Shown: piece by piece, positions 35,726-47,765 of the stretch
Position numbering within the stretch: the first letter of the stretch is position 1
Layout of the letters: every line of letters starts with the position of its first letter
DNA from: Methylobacillus flagellatus
Lineage (GTDB): Bacteria > Pseudomonadota > Gammaproteobacteria > Burkholderiales > Methylophilaceae
Length of the DNA stretch: 64,000 bases
Direction: 5' to 3'
Assembly: GCF_005502435.1 (NCBI RefSeq)
Contig: NZ_SCOU01000001.1
Coordinates: 924,531 to 988,530, forward strand
Program-made: the position numbers and the translations under genes
The notes under the pieces: model-generated
What the model was told of the DNA's origin: nothing
The model's input: the letters and a program-made list of their open reading frames with translations, nothing else
Database searches by the model: none

Positions 35726-36526
35726 TCAGGGCGATAGTGTCTGGTCGGACTTCGCTTCCAGTTTGCGCTGCAGCCACAGCACATAACCGGAGCCCGCGTA
35801 GAAGATCGACACCGCGAACAGCACCTCGGGCGGACTGTAGGAGATCAGCACGAAGGCCAGCACGATCAGCAGCACCGCGATGAACGGCACGCTGCTACGC
35901 AGGTTGATATCCTTGCCGCTGTAATAACGCAGATCGCTGACCATGGACAAACCAGCAAACACGGTGATGCCCCAGGCCAACCATTTCATCTGGATCAGAT
36001 CAAAAAACACAGCACGGCCGCTAACATCGTTCTCGAACGAGACCCACACCAGGCTGGCCAGCAAGGCCGCTGCCGCCGGGCTGGGCAAGCCCTGAAAATA
36101 GCGCTTTTCACCGTCATCCAGCTTGGTGTTGAAGCGCGCCAGCCGCAAGGCAGCGCAGGCGCAATAGATAAAGGCCGCGATCCAGCCCAGCTTGCCCATA
36201 GGCTTGAGCGCCCACACATACAGCACCAGCGCGGGCGCCACACCGAACGACACCATGTCAGACAGGCTGTCGTATTCAGCCCCGAACGCGCTCTGGGTAT
36301 TGGTGAGCCGCGCCACACGGCCATCCAGGCCGTCCAGCACCATGGCGATGAGGATCGCCACGGCGGCATGCTCGAAGCGGCCGTTCATGGCCTGCACAAT
36401 GGCATAAAAACCGGCGAACAGCGCCGCCGTGGTGAACAGGTTGGGCAGCAGATAGATGCCGCGCTCGCGCAGGCTGGGCTGCCCTGCAACAGGTTTGCGA
36501 CGTTGACGCGGAGTGGCTTCGGCCAT
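35726..36526 (-). CDS. pssA: CDP-diacylglycerol-serine O-phosphatidyltransferase
   Basis: 266 residues with about eight hydrophobic helices. The CDP-alcohol phosphotransferase motif DG(x)2AR(x)8G(x)3D(x)3D is read from DGLDGRVARL to EYDSLSD near 65-90. RLARFNTKLDDGEKRYFQGLPSPAA is typical of the PssA type. It makes phosphatidylserine in the inner membrane. It is divergent from tgt and lies upstream of leuA across a 272-base gap. Confidence 0.93.
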   Translation of the reverse strand: MAEATPRQRRKPVAGQPSLRERGIYLLPNLFTTAALFAGFYAIVQAMNGRFEHAAVAILIAMVLDGLDGRVARLTNTQSAFGAEYDSLSDMVSFGVAPALVLYVWALKPMGKLGWIAAFIYCACAALRLARFNTKLDDGEKRYFQGLPSPAAAALLASLVWVSFENDVSGRAVFFDLIQMKWLAWGITVFAGLSMVSDLRYYSGKDINLRSSVPFIAVLLIVLAFVLISYSPPEVLFAVSIFYAGSGYVLWLQRKLEAKSDQTLSP

Positions 36527-36601
36527 CGTGGAAGATTCCTCTTGAATTGCGCAGATTACAACATGGCTGGAATACAGCGACCACAGCCATGGCTAGTATA
36601 G

Positions 36602-37825
<1,224 letters not shown>

Positions 37826-37927
37826 GCTTGTAAAGCGTGGGCGCGTCCCCACTGTATGCTAGAATTTTTGTTTTTGATTACCGCGCTCTGCCGCGAACCG
37901 CATTGATTTTCTTAAGAAAGGTATCCC

Positions 37928-38248
37928 ATGCTGATTAGCACCGCTTACGCCAACACCGCTGCTGCCCCTGCGGCTGACTGGACCAGTTTCGTTCCTCTGG
38001 TCATCATCTTCGTACTGTTCTGGTTCATGCTGATCCGTCCGCAGATGAAGCAGGCCAAGGAACAGCGCGCCATGATCGCGGCCCTGCAAAAGGGCGACGA
38101 AGTCGTGACCAGCAGCGGCATCCTGGGCAAGGTGGTCAAGGTGGGTGACAGCGTGGTCGATCTGGAAATCGCCATCGATACCATCATCCATGTACAAAAA
38201 CCCAGCATCCAGACGCTGCTGCCCAAGGGCACCATCAAGGCGCTGTAA
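37928..38248 (+). CDS. yajC: YajC, Sec translocon accessory subunit
   Basis: 106 residues with one membrane helix near 21-40 (LVIIFVLFWFMLIRPQMKQAKEQ) and the soluble part KGDEVVTSSGILGKVVKVGD. YajC associates with SecDF in the inner membrane. AGAAAGG lies seven bases before the ATG. secD follows after 61 bases. Confidence 0.95.
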   Translation: MLISTAYANTAAAPAADWTSFVPLVIIFVLFWFMLIRPQMKQAKEQRAMIAALQKGDEVVTSSGILGKVVKVGDSVVDLEIAIDTIIHVQKPSIQTLLPKGTIKAL

Positions 38249-38309
38249 TGCAACTCTGGCCGCACGCACCTAGCATGCGGCCCCTCTTTTACCTTACACG
38301 AGCCAGGCC

Positions 38310-40139
38310 ATGAATCGCTATCCACTCTGGAAATACCTGCTGGTGCTGACCGCACTGGTACTCGGTGTACTCTACTCCGTCCCTAACCTGTTTGGTGAAG
38401 CGCCTGCCGTACAAGTCAGCACCTCCAAAAACAACATCAGCCTGGATGCCGCGCTGATGGGGCAGGTGGAATCCACGCTGAAGCAAGCGAACATCGAATT
38501 CGACAACCTGTTCCTGGACGCCAACGGTGTGAAGGTGCGCTTCGACACACCAGAAACCCAGATCAAGGCCAAGGATGCCTTACAAGCAGCGCTAGGCAAG
38601 GATTATGTGATCGCACTCAACCTGGTGTCACGTTCGCCCAGCTGGCTCAGCAAGCTGGGTGCGCTGCCCATGTACCTCGGTCTGGATCTGCGCGGCGGTG
38701 TGCATTTCCTGCTGGAAGTGAATATGCAGGCCGCGCTCACCCAAGCGGCTGAGCGCTATGCTGGTGATTTCCGCAGTGCGTTGCGCAAAGCGCGCATCAA
38801 CTACAGCGGCATCAACCGTGAAGGCCAGACGGTCCAGATCCGCTTCCGCGACAGTGCAGAACTGGACAAGGCCAAAAAGATCATCAACCGCGATTACCCT
38901 GACCTGACCGTCAAGGAACAGGAAAGCGGCAACGAAAAGATCCTGATCGCTTCCCTGAGCCTAGCATCGCAAAAGCAGATCCAGGAATTCGCCATCAAGC
39001 AGAATATCCAGACCCTGCACAACCGTATCAACGAACTGGGCGTGGCCGAACCCATCATCCAGCAGCAAGGGCTGGAACGCATCGTGGTGCAATTGCCTGG
39101 CGTGCAGGACACCGCCAAAGCCAAGGAGATCCTGGGCCGCACCGCCACGCTGGAGATCCGCATGGTGGATGAGGAAAAAACCGACCCGGTGACCCTGGAA
39201 AACGCCGCCAAGGGTCAGGTTCCGTTCGGCACCGAGTTCTTCAAACAGCGTAGCGGTGAACCCATCCTGATCAAAAAGAGCGTGGTGCTGACCGGTGACT
39301 ACATCACCGACGCCGGCCCCGGCCTGGATCAGCAATCCGGTCAATCCGTGGTACACGTCTCGCTGGACAGCCGCGGTGCGGGCATCTTCAAGCAGGTCAC
39401 ACGTGAGAACGTAGGCAAGCGCATGGCCATCCTGATCGTGGAAAAAGGCCAGGCTGAAGTGATCACCGCGCCGGTGATCCAAGAAGAGATCGGCGGTGGA
39501 CGCGTGCAGATCTCCGGCATGGCCAATATCCGCGAAGCCACTGACGTGGCACTGCTGCTGCGCGCCGGCTCGCTGGCCGCACCTATGGACATCATCGAAG
39601 AGCGTACCGTAGGCCCAAGCATGGGTGAAGCCAACATCGAGCGTGGTCGCCATTCCGTGCTGTGGGGCTTTGCTGCCATCGCCATCTTCATGATCGCCTA
39701 TTACATGCTGTTCGGTACCGTATCGGTGCTGGCGCTGGGCATCAACCTGCTGTTGCTGGTCGCCCTGCTGTCCCTGTTGCAGGCCACCCTGACACTGCCT
39801 GGTATCGCCGCGATCGCACTGACACTGGGTATGGCCATCGATGCCAACGTGCTCATCAACGAGCGCATCCGCGAAGAACTGGCGAATGGCAACACGCCGC
39901 AAGCTGCCATCAAGGCGGGTTACGACCGTGCTTTCGATACCATTCTGGACTCCAACGTGACCACCATGATCGCAGGCCTGGCCCTGTTCATGTTCGGCAC
40001 CGGCCCGGTCAAGGGCTTTGCCGTGGTACACGTACTGGGCATCCTCACCTCGATGTTCAGTGCCGTCATCGTGTCGCGTGCCGCCGTCAACCTGATCTAC
40101 GGCTACCGCCGCAAGGTCAATAAACTTTCCATCGGCTGA
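38310..40139 (+). CDS. secD: Protein translocase subunit SecD
   Basis: 609 residues. One N-terminal helix is followed by a large periplasmic part (P1 head) and six transmembrane helices at the C-terminal end. LGLDLRGGVHFLLEV near 122-136 and ALTLGMAIDANVLINERIREEL near 504-525 are the SecD signatures. SecDF uses proton motive force to pull preproteins out of the Sec channel. secF starts 30 bases later. Confidence 0.97.
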   Translation: MNRYPLWKYLLVLTALVLGVLYSVPNLFGEAPAVQVSTSKNNISLDAALMGQVESTLKQANIEFDNLFLDANGVKVRFDTPETQIKAKDALQAALGKDYVIALNLVSRSPSWLSKLGALPMYLGLDLRGGVHFLLEVNMQAALTQAAERYAGDFRSALRKARINYSGINREGQTVQIRFRDSAELDKAKKIINRDYPDLTVKEQESGNEKILIASLSLASQKQIQEFAIKQNIQTLHNRINELGVAEPIIQQQGLERIVVQLPGVQDTAKAKEILGRTATLEIRMVDEEKTDPVTLENAAKGQVPFGTEFFKQRSGEPILIKKSVVLTGDYITDAGPGLDQQSGQSVVHVSLDSRGAGIFKQVTRENVGKRMAILIVEKGQAEVITAPVIQEEIGGGRVQISGMANIREATDVALLLRAGSLAAPMDIIEERTVGPSMGEANIERGRHSVLWGFAAIAIFMIAYYMLFGTVSVLALGINLLLLVALLSLLQATLTLPGIAAIALTLGMAIDANVLINERIREELANGNTPQAAIKAGYDRAFDTILDSNVTTMIAGLALFMFGTGPVKGFAVVHVLGILTSMFSAVIVSRAAVNLIYGYRRKVNKLSIG

Positions 40140-40168
40140 TCGCCGCCCCCACCTCTAGAGCAGACATC

Positions 40169-41104
40169 ATGGAATTTTTCAGAATCAAAAAAGACATCCC
40201 GTTCATGAGCTACGGGCGTCTGACGACAGCGATCTCGCTGATCACCTTCATCCTGGCCGTGTTGTTCCTCGCGACCCGCGGCCTGCATCTGGGCGTGGAC
40301 TTCACGGGTGGCACCATGATGGAAGTGAGCTATCCGCAAGCCGCTGACATCGGCAAGATCCGCGGCGCCATCGACCAGCTGGGCCTGGGTGAAGTCACCG
40401 TGCAGAACTTCGGTTCCAGCCGCGATGTGCTGATCCGCCTGCCTGTACGCGCTGGCCTTAGCAGTGCGCAGCTGTCCGAGCAGGTGTTGACGGCACTCAA
40501 ACAGGCCGATAACAGCGTGACCATGAGCCGCGTGGAGTTCGTCGGGCCACAGGTGGGTAAAGAGTTGTTCGAGAGCGGTGCGCTGGCACTGTTGCTGGTT
40601 GCCGTCGGCATCATGCTATACCTGGCCATGCGCTTCGAATGGCGCTTTGCCGTCGCGGCCATCATCGCCAACATGCATGACGTGGTCATCATCCTGGGCT
40701 TCTTCGCGTTCTTCCAGTGGGAGTTCAATCTGACCGTGCTGGCGGCGGTACTGGCGGTACTGGGTTACTCGGTGAACGAGTCGGTGGTGGTATTCGACCG
40801 TGTACGCGAAAACTTCCGCAAGATGCGCAAGGCGGCGGTCACTACCGTGATCGACAATGCCATCACCCGCACCATGTCGCGCACCATCATCACCCACTTT
40901 TCTACCCAGCTGATGGTGTTGTCCATGCTGCTGTTCGGTGGCGAAGTGCTGCATAACTTCTCGCTGGCACTCACCATCGGCATCCTGTTCGGTATCTATT
41001 CCTCGGTGCTGGTCGCCTGCCCGGTGGCCATGTACCTGGGCGTATCGCGCGAGAACCTGATCACCGGTGCAGAGAAAAAACCTCAGGAAGACCCACTGCC
41101 CTGA
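40169..41104 (+). CDS. secF: Protein translocase subunit SecF
   Basis: 311 residues. The N-terminal helix, then GVDFTGGTMMEVSYPQ near 43-58, and the second half with five helices carrying VLGYSVNESVVVFDRVREN near 200-218 and the NAITRTMSRTIITH region. It pairs with SecD. The length fits a separate SecF and not a SecDF fusion. Confidence 0.97.
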   Translation: MEFFRIKKDIPFMSYGRLTTAISLITFILAVLFLATRGLHLGVDFTGGTMMEVSYPQAADIGKIRGAIDQLGLGEVTVQNFGSSRDVLIRLPVRAGLSSAQLSEQVLTALKQADNSVTMSRVEFVGPQVGKELFESGALALLLVAVGIMLYLAMRFEWRFAVAAIIANMHDVVIILGFFAFFQWEFNLTVLAAVLAVLGYSVNESVVVFDRVRENFRKMRKAAVTTVIDNAITRTMSRTIITHFSTQLMVLSMLLFGGEVLHNFSLALTIGILFGIYSSVLVACPVAMYLGVSRENLITGAEKKPQEDPLP

Positions 41105-41194
41105 ACCCGCATCAGCCGCCCGGCACACGGGCGGCTTGACAGCTAGCCCCGCTCCGCAGAAACTGGAGCCCTTTAGTACTCACGTCAGTCAGCC

Positions 41195-42457
41195 TTGGAC
41201 GAAATCCCCTTAAGCTGGCAGCTCGGCGCCCTTGCCGTGCTGCTATTGATCTCCGCCTTTTTCTCCATCGCCGAAACCAGCCTGATGTCGCTCAACCGCT
41301 ACCGGTTGCGTCATCTCGCCAGCAACGGTCATCGCGGCGCACGCCTGGCCACCGTGTTGCTGGCCAAAACCGACAAGCTGCTGGGTGTGATCCTGCTCGG
41401 CAACAACTTTGCCAATGCCGCCTCTGCAACGCTGGTCGCGCTGATCACGGTCGAGCTGTTCGGCGAAGGCGAATGGGTGGTGATGCTGGGCACCCTCACC
41501 GTCACCTTCTTCATTCTGGTGTTCAGCGAGATCTCCCCCAAGATCATCGCAGCGGCCTATGCCGAAAAGCTGGCATTCGGCTGCAGCTATGTGCTTTACC
41601 CGCTGCTCAAGGTGGCTTACCCGGCGGTCTGGTTCGTCAACCTGTTCGTGAACGCACTGCTGCGCCTGCTCGGGATCAAGATCAACTTCGCTGAGACCTC
41701 GCACGCCATCACCATGGAGGAGCTGCGCAGCATCGTCAGCGACGCCGGCAGCTACATCCCCAAGAAGCACCGCACCATTCTGCTCAATCTGTTCGACCTG
41801 GAAAAAGCCAGCGTGGATGACGTGATGACCGCGCACACCCAGATCGAGAGCATCGATTTCGACGCCCCCATCGACGACATCCTGCAGCAGATCTCCAGCA
41901 GCCACCACACGCGCTTGCCAGTACGTCAGGGGCCGAATGAAGACATCATCGGCATCCTGCATCTGCGCAAGGTGATGAATCAGATGCGTGATGCTGGCAC
42001 GCTGGATATGGAGGCGCTACGCGAGATCCTCGCGCCGCCTTACTTCATCCCTAGCGGCACCGCTTTGTACACGCAGATCCAGCAATTCCAGGAACACCAA
42101 CAGCGCATCGCGCTGGTGGTGGACGAGTATGGCGAACTGAAAGGCCTGGTCACACTCGAAGACATACTAGAAGAAGTGATTGGCGACTTCACCACGCAGT
42201 CACCGATGCGCAGCAGCAAGTACCATCAGGAAGAAGACGGCAGCTGGCTGGTAGACGCCAGCAGCAGCCTGCGCGACCTGAACAAAAAGCTGCATCTGCA
42301 ATTGCCACTTGAAGGGCCACGTACGCTGAACGGTTTGATACTGGAACATTTCGAGGACATCCCCGAACCCGGCACCAGCTTCCGCATCGCCAAGCATCGC
42401 TTTGAAGTGATCCAGGTACAAGACCGTATCGTCAAAAGTGTGCGCATCCACCCCTGA
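41195..42457 (+). CDS. CNNM/CorC-HlyC family membrane protein with CBS domains
   Basis: 420 residues. An N-terminal DUF21 (CNNM) membrane region has about four helices and SEISPKIIAAAYAEKLAF. Two CBS domains follow (VDDVMTAHTQIESIDFD, RIALVVDEYGELKGLVTLED), then the CorC/HlyC domain (DGSWLVDASSSLRDLNK). Family members act in Mg2+/Co2+ or Na+-linked transport; a haemolysin role is only historical. The start is TTG 41195 (MDEIPLSW), the only usable start before the first helix; its Shine-Dalgarno is unclear. Confidence 0.85.
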   Translation: MDEIPLSWQLGALAVLLLISAFFSIAETSLMSLNRYRLRHLASNGHRGARLATVLLAKTDKLLGVILLGNNFANAASATLVALITVELFGEGEWVVMLGTLTVTFFILVFSEISPKIIAAAYAEKLAFGCSYVLYPLLKVAYPAVWFVNLFVNALLRLLGIKINFAETSHAITMEELRSIVSDAGSYIPKKHRTILLNLFDLEKASVDDVMTAHTQIESIDFDAPIDDILQQISSSHHTRLPVRQGPNEDIIGILHLRKVMNQMRDAGTLDMEALREILAPPYFIPSGTALYTQIQQFQEHQQRIALVVDEYGELKGLVTLEDILEEVIGDFTTQSPMRSSKYHQEEDGSWLVDASSSLRDLNKKLHLQLPLEGPRTLNGLILEHFEDIPEPGTSFRIAKHRFEVIQVQDRIVKSVRIHP

Positions 42458-42591
42458 GGCCCAGCCTGGCGAGCGGTGCATCTGCTGCTGACAGCAGGCC
42501 TGAGGGCGCTAGCCAACATCAGCAGAATTAAACTGCATACGCATGCCTGATTCAGGCTTGAAAATTTCTCGATTCGGCTCAAAATACAGAC

Positions 42592-42897
42592 ATGGCAAGC
42601 ACCAAACATCAAGACAGCAATCTCGCCGAGCTGGCAAAAACCAAACCGCCAGCGCTTTACAAAGTCATGCTGCTGAACGACGACTACACGCCGATGGAGT
42701 TCGTGGTCGAGGTGATACAGCGCTTTTTCGGAAAAAGCCGCGAACAAGCAACGCAAATCATGCTCAAAGTACATACTGAGGGCATGGGCGTATGCGGTGT
42801 CTACCCACATGGCATCGCTGAAACGAAAACGAATCAGGTTCTGACGCATGCACGTGAGAATCAGCACCCCCTGCAATGTACGATGGAAGAAGCTTGA
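42592..42897 (+). CDS. clpS: ATP-dependent Clp protease adaptor ClpS
   Basis: 101 residues with the N-degron-binding core [19 protein letters not shown] near 23-41 and [19 protein letters not shown]. ClpS passes N-end-rule substrates to ClpA, whose gene starts 20 bases downstream. Confidence 0.96.
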   Translation: MASTKHQDSNLAELAKTKPPALYKVMLLNDDYTPMEFVVEVIQRFFGKSREQATQIMLKVHTEGMGVCGVYPHGIAETKTNQVLTHARENQHPLQCTMEEA

Positions 42898-42916
42898 AGA
42901 AAGTCGAGGCAGTTGA

Positions 42917-45190
42917 ATGATTGCGCAAGAACTGGAAGTCTCTCTGCACATGGCCTTCATGGACGCCCGCCAGAAGCGCCATGAACTGATCACGGTCGAG
43001 CACCTGCTGCTGGCCATGATCGACAACCCGACCGCAGCCGAAGTGCTGCGTGCCTGCGGCGCCAACCTCGATCAGCTGCGTCGCGAACTGACGCGTTATA
43101 TCGAAGAACATACCCCGCTGGTGGCCGGCACCGAAGAAGTCGACACCCAACCCACGCTGGGCTTCCAGCGTGTGATCCAGCGCGCCATCCTGCATGTGCA
43201 GTCCTCCGGTAAAAAGGAGGTCACCGGCGCCAACGTGCTGGTCGCCATCTATGGCGAAAAAGATTCGCACGCGGTGTTCTTCCTGCACCAGCAAGGCGTC
43301 ACGCGTCTCGACATCGTCAACTTCATCTCGCATGGCGTCGCCAAGGTCGCCGATGGCAGCAATGCCAAGCGCAGCGAAACCGAGCAGGAAAGCGACACCG
43401 AAGCCACGCCGGCTGGTGCGCTGGAGAACTTCACCCAGAACCTCAACCAGCAAGTGCTGGCAGGCAAGATCGACCCGCTGATCGGCCGCGACCACGAACT
43501 GGAACGCGTGATCCAGACCCTGTGCCGCCGTCGCAAGAACAACCCGCTGCTGGTCGGTGAGGCCGGCGTGGGCAAGACCGCCATCGCCGAAGGGCTGGCG
43601 CGCCGTATCGTGGAAGGCAATGTGCCGGACGTGCTGGCCAACGCCACCATCTACTCGCTGGACATGGGCGCCCTGCTGGCAGGCACCAAATACCGTGGTG
43701 ATTTCGAGCAACGCCTCAAAGCCGTGATGAAGAAGCTGGGCGAGCAGGCAGACGCCGTGCTGTTCATCGACGAGATCCACACCCTGATCGGCGCCGGTGC
43801 GGCCAGCGGCGGTACGCTGGATGCCTCCAATCTGCTCAAGCCTGCCTTGTCCAACGGCTCGCTGAAGTGCATAGGCGCCACCACTTACCAGGAATACCGT
43901 GGCATCTTCGAGAAAGATCACGCCCTGTCACGCCGCTTCCAGAAGATCGATGTGAACGAGCCCAGCGTGGCGGAGACCGTAGAGATCCTCAAGGGCCTCA
44001 AGTCGCGTTTCGAAGCGCACCACAGCGTGAAGTACACCGCCTCGGCGCTGAGCACGGCAGCTGAACTGTCGGCCAAATACATCAATGACAGACACCTGCC
44101 GGACAAGGCCATCGATGTCATCGACGAGGCCGGTGCTGCGCAACGTATCCTGCCTAAATCCAAGCAGAAAAAAGTCATCGGCAACAAGGAGATCGAGGAC
44201 ATCATCGCCAAGATCGCGCGCATCCCGCCACGCAACATCTCGTCGGACGATCGCAATGCCCTGAAGACGCTGGATCGTGACCTGAAAAGCGTGGTGTTCG
44301 GCCAGGACAAAGCCATCGACGCGCTGGCTTCCGCCATCAAGATGGCACGCAGCGGCCTGGGCAACACCCAGAAGCCGATCGGCTCGTTCCTGTTCTCCGG
44401 CCCCACCGGCGTGGGCAAGACCGAAGTCGCGCGCCAACTGGCTTACACGCTGGGGATCGAACTGATCCGCTTCGACATGTCCGAGTACATGGAGCGTCAT
44501 GCCGTGTCGCGCCTGATCGGTGCACCGCCAGGCTATGTGGGCTTTGATCAGGGTGGCCTGCTCACCGAAGCCATCACCAAGCAGCCGTACAGCGTGTTAC
44601 TGCTGGATGAGATCGAAAAAGCACATCCGGATATCTTCAACATTCTGCTGCAAGTGATGGATCACGGCACGCTGACCGACAACAACGGCCGCAAGGCGGA
44701 TTTCCGCAATGTGACCATCATCATGACCACCAATGCCGGCGCGGAAGCCATTTCCAAAACCAGCATAGGCTTCACGCTGGGCAGCAGTGCGGGGGATGAA
44801 CTGGCCGACATCAAGCGCCTGTTCACGCCGGAGTTCCGCAACCGTCTGGACGCCATCGTGTCGTTCGCGCCGCTGAGCTCTGACATCATCATGCGCGTGG
44901 TGGACAAGTTCCTGATTCAGCTGGAAGATCAGTTGCACGAGAAGAAAGTGGACGCCAGCTTCACCGATGGCTTGAAAGCCTATCTGGCCAAGAAGGGCTT
45001 CGACCCGCTGATGGGTGCCCGCCCTATGGCACGCCTGATCCAGGACACCATACGTCGTGGTTTGGCAGACGAGTTACTGTTCGGACGACTGGCCAATGGC
45101 GGTGCTGTGATCGTCGACATCGACGAGAACCAGCAGCTCAAGCTGGTGTTCGAGCAAGCGGAAGAAAGCGCAGCGCCCAGCGTCGCCTGA
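42917..45190 (+). CDS. clpA: ATP-dependent Clp protease ATPase subunit ClpA
   Basis: 757 residues. The N-domain is followed by two AAA+ modules: Walker [14 protein letters not shown] near 214 and [13 protein letters not shown] near 495, with [14 protein letters not shown] and [15 protein letters not shown] as Walker B regions. The protein unfolds substrates for ClpP. The length matches ClpA, not ClpB (no middle coiled coil). A strong terminator follows the stop. Confidence 0.97.
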   Translation: MIAQELEVSLHMAFMDARQKRHELITVEHLLLAMIDNPTAAEVLRACGANLDQLRRELTRYIEEHTPLVAGTEEVDTQPTLGFQRVIQRAILHVQSSGKKEVTGANVLVAIYGEKDSHAVFFLHQQGVTRLDIVNFISHGVAKVADGSNAKRSETEQESDTEATPAGALENFTQNLNQQVLAGKIDPLIGRDHELERVIQTLCRRRKNNPLLVGEAGVGKTAIAEGLARRIVEGNVPDVLANATIYSLDMGALLAGTKYRGDFEQRLKAVMKKLGEQADAVLFIDEIHTLIGAGAASGGTLDASNLLKPALSNGSLKCIGATTYQEYRGIFEKDHALSRRFQKIDVNEPSVAETVEILKGLKSRFEAHHSVKYTASALSTAAELSAKYINDRHLPDKAIDVIDEAGAAQRILPKSKQKKVIGNKEIEDIIAKIARIPPRNISSDDRNALKTLDRDLKSVVFGQDKAIDALASAIKMARSGLGNTQKPIGSFLFSGPTGVGKTEVARQLAYTLGIELIRFDMSEYMERHAVSRLIGAPPGYVGFDQGGLLTEAITKQPYSVLLLDEIEKAHPDIFNILLQVMDHGTLTDNNGRKADFRNVTIIMTTNAGAEAISKTSIGFTLGSSAGDELADIKRLFTPEFRNRLDAIVSFAPLSSDIIMRVVDKFLIQLEDQLHEKKVDASFTDGLKAYLAKKGFDPLMGARPMARLIQDTIRRGLADELLFGRLANGGAVIVDIDENQQLKLVFEQAEESAAPSVA

Positions 45191-45235
45191 CTTACGTCTG
45201 CAGACTGGATTCCGGCCTGCAGATTGCAATACAAC

Positions 45236-45274
45236 AAAAGCCGTATCCAGCCCCCAGGCCTGATGCGGCTTTTT
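45236..45274. terminator. Intrinsic terminator after clpA
   Basis: A 12-pair stem (AAAAGCCGTATC / GATGCGGCTTTT, one G-T pair) has a 14-base loop and T-tract. It lies between convergent clpA and the GST-like gene and can serve both. Confidence 0.85.
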
Positions 45275-45298
45275 ATGCCTGAATGATCTATGGCTACC

Positions 45299-45958
45299 TT
45301 AGCGATCTACCGGCGGGATCAGCAAGGCAGGGGGCTGCCCGGCTTGCCAGGTGGGCAATTTCACCATGATGTGCTCGAACAGCGCGCTTTGCAGCCAGCC
45401 GGTTAGCCAGCCACGCAACTGCGGATAAGGTGCCTCTGAAAACCATGCGGCATCCACCATGGCAAATTGCCGCACGAACGGAAAGATGGCCACATCGGCC
45501 CAACTGGCCGTATTGCCCAACAACTGAGCGTGTGACTGCAAACGCAGCTCCAGCTTGTGCAGGAACAGCTCGCCAGCAGCACGCTGTTCCTGTGCAGATA
45601 GGCCGGGGTGACGTTGCGGATATTTGTAACCATCCAGTGCGCGCTTGAAGTCAGCGTCGTTCTCGTCCACCAAGGCATCCGCGCCTTGAAGATCACCACT
45701 CGACGCCACTTTTAACCAGCCTTGCGGGTCGGCCTGCAGCAGCGCCCACATCATGATGCTGCGGCTTTGATCGATGACGGTGCCGTCCTCCAGCACCAGC
45801 ACCGGCACGGTCGCTTTAGGCGAAGTGGCCAGCAACTCAACAGGTTTGTCTCGCAAGGCGATCTCGCGCACTTCCACCTGCGTCCCGCTGACATACAAGG
45901 CCATGCGTGCCCGCATGGCATACGGACAACGTCGATAGGAATAAAGCACGGGGTGCAT
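45299..45958 (-). CDS. Glutathione S-transferase-like protein
   Basis: 219 residues. The N-terminal thioredoxin-fold domain has YSYRRCPYAMRARMAL near 6-21 with a CPYA active-site motif and VPVLVLEDGTVIDQSRSIMMW, the substrate-binding cis-Pro and Ser. An all-helical C-terminal domain follows (ASWADVAIFPFVRQFAMVD). The Cys at the active site suggests an omega-like or glutaredoxin-type transferase. The substrate is unknown. Confidence 0.85.
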   Translation of the reverse strand: MHPVLYSYRRCPYAMRARMALYVSGTQVEVREIALRDKPVELLATSPKATVPVLVLEDGTVIDQSRSIMMWALLQADPQGWLKVASSGDLQGADALVDENDADFKRALDGYKYPQRHPGLSAQEQRAAGELFLHKLELRLQSHAQLLGNTASWADVAIFPFVRQFAMVDAAWFSEAPYPQLRGWLTGWLQSALFEHIMVKLPTWQAGQPPALLIPPVDR

Positions 45959-46000
45959 CAGCAGCTCGCAAGTAACAGCAAGTCGGATAGCAAACCTGGC

Positions 46001-47017
46001 TTAGCCCAATGCCTGGCAGGCTTCGCGCACCAGCGCCGGACCACGATACACCAGACCGCTATACAGCTGCACCAGGCTGGCGCCCGCTGCGATCTTCTCG
46101 GCGGCATCTTCCCCAGTCAGGATGCCACCCACACCAATGATGGGTAGCGCGCCCTGCAGACGTGACGCCAGTTGCCGGATCACCAGCGTGGAAGCTTCAC
46201 GCACCGGCGCGCCGGACAGGCCACCCGTCTCGGTGGCATTGCTCATGCCTTCGACCTTGGCACGTGACAGGGTGGTGTTGGTGGCGATGACACCATCGAA
46301 CTGATGTTGCATGAGCAGATCGGCGATCTCGTTGATCTGCTCTGATTCCAGATCCGGGGCGATCTTGAGCGCGATCGGCACATAACGGCCGTAACGCTGG
46401 CTGAGATCGGTTTGCGCCTGTTTCAATGCAGCCAGTAAGGCGGACAAAGCGTCCTTCTCTTGCAAGGCACGCAGGTTCTTGGTGTTGGGTGAAGAGATGT
46501 TGACGGTGACATAACTGGCCTGCGCATACACTTTGCGCAGACACAAGAGATAGTCATCCACCGCACGCTCGTTGGGCGTATCGAAATTCTTGCCGATGTT
46601 GATGCCCAGGATGCCGCGGTAGTTAGCCGCCCGCACATTGGCTAGCAGCTGGTCCACGCCCAGATTGTTGAAGCCGAAGCGATTGATCACCCCCTGCGCC
46701 TCCACAACGCGGAACAGACGCGGCTTGGGATTGCCGGGCTGCGGGCGCGGCGTGATGGTGCCCACTTCGATAAAACCGAAACCCAGCGCGGCCAGACCAT
46801 CGATATAGGCTGCATTCTTGTCCAGCCCGGCGGCCAGACCGACAGGATTTGGAAAAGTAAGGCCCATCACGCTGCGTGGCTGACAGACCGGTGGTTTGGC
46901 CAGCAAACCGAGCAGACCGGCTTTTTCTGCGACACGCAGGCTTTTCAGGGTCAGGTCATGGGCTTGTTCGGCATCCAGCTGGAACAACAGGGGTTGGGCG
47001 AGTGCGTAAATGGTCAT
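46001..47017 (-). CDS. pyrD: Dihydroorotate dehydrogenase (quinone), class 2
   Basis: 338 residues. The N-terminal amphipathic helix region marks the membrane-bound class 2 enzyme. [53 protein letters not shown] and [18 protein letters not shown] are conserved. It oxidises dihydroorotate with ubiquinone in pyrimidine synthesis. It starts 35 bases after the regulator gene upstream. Confidence 0.97.
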   Translation of the reverse strand: MTIYALAQPLLFQLDAEQAHDLTLKSLRVAEKAGLLGLLAKPPVCQPRSVMGLTFPNPVGLAAGLDKNAAYIDGLAALGFGFIEVGTITPRPQPGNPKPRLFRVVEAQGVINRFGFNNLGVDQLLANVRAANYRGILGINIGKNFDTPNERAVDDYLLCLRKVYAQASYVTVNISSPNTKNLRALQEKDALSALLAALKQAQTDLSQRYGRYVPIALKIAPDLESEQINEIADLLMQHQFDGVIATNTTLSRAKVEGMSNATETGGLSGAPVREASTLVIRQLASRLQGALPIIGVGGILTGEDAAEKIAAGASLVQLYSGLVYRGPALVREACQALG

Positions 47018-47051
47018 GACACAATTTTACTGGATAAACCGCCATACAGAC

Positions 47052-47717
47052 TCAGTGTGCGCTGCTGCCAGCCAGTTTTTCCAGTGCGTCGGCCTGTTTG
47101 ACCTCGATATGGCCACGTCCCAGGCTGACCCAGCCTTTCTGTTCGAAACGCTTGAGCTGACGACTGACCACTTCGCGCGCAGTGCCCAAGTCATCGGCGA
47201 TCTGTTGGTGGGTGCGCGTCAGCTGTGGGCCACTGGTTTCCAGCAGCAGTTTGGCCAGCCGCGCATCCAGGCTATGAAAGGCCACCTCGTCCAGCAACAC
47301 GATCAGGTCACTGATCAGTGCGCCATAGTTTTCCATCACAAAGCGGCGGAACACCGCTGAGTCGATCATCAGTTGGTTGAATGCGGGGGCAGGCACGATC
47401 ACATCGCGGATCGGCTCTTCCACGACGGTAGAAGCCGGGTAATCACTGCCCCCCAGCAGGCACGTGGTGGTGAGCACACAGGTCTCGCCTGCCGCCACCC
47501 GGTACAGCACGATCTCGCGGCCACCGGAAGACAGCTTGTAGACACGCGAACGTCCGGCCAGCCTCAGCACGTAGGCATTACATGGCATGCCTTCGCTGTA
47601 ACCTATGGTGCCGACTGGCGCTTCGACGATGCGCGCAGATTTGGCCAGCATGACACGCGCCTCCGGTTCCAGCTGGGTCAGTTGTGGGAATTGATTGAGC
47701 CAATCCAGTGCATCCAT
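47052..47717 (-). CDS. Crp/Fnr-family transcriptional regulator
   Basis: 221 residues. The N-terminal cyclic-nucleotide-binding-like domain is followed by a Crp-type HTH (THQQIADDLGTAREVVSRQLKRF near 168-190). The N-terminal Fe-S cysteines of FNR are absent. Three Cys occur elsewhere, two in CVLTTTCLL near 80-88. The ligand is unknown. It is transcribed towards pyrD and may be in the same unit. Confidence 0.85.
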   Translation of the reverse strand: MDALDWLNQFPQLTQLEPEARVMLAKSARIVEAPVGTIGYSEGMPCNAYVLRLAGRSRVYKLSSGGREIVLYRVAAGETCVLTTTCLLGGSDYPASTVVEEPIRDVIVPAPAFNQLMIDSAVFRRFVMENYGALISDLIVLLDEVAFHSLDARLAKLLLETSGPQLTRTHQQIADDLGTAREVVSRQLKRFEQKGWVSLGRGHIEVKQADALEKLAGSSAH

Positions 47718-47765
47718 ACGCCATCTCCTGTCGTTTCCGCGCCGGCGGATATTGTTTGTTTACTG

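Noticed and set aside
38961..40031. 356-codon minus-strand frame inside secD
   Set aside because: Antisense to secD and rich in His/Gln/Asp typical of such shadow frames.
42764..43921. 385-codon minus-strand frame inside clpA
   Set aside because: Antisense to clpA; no family pattern.
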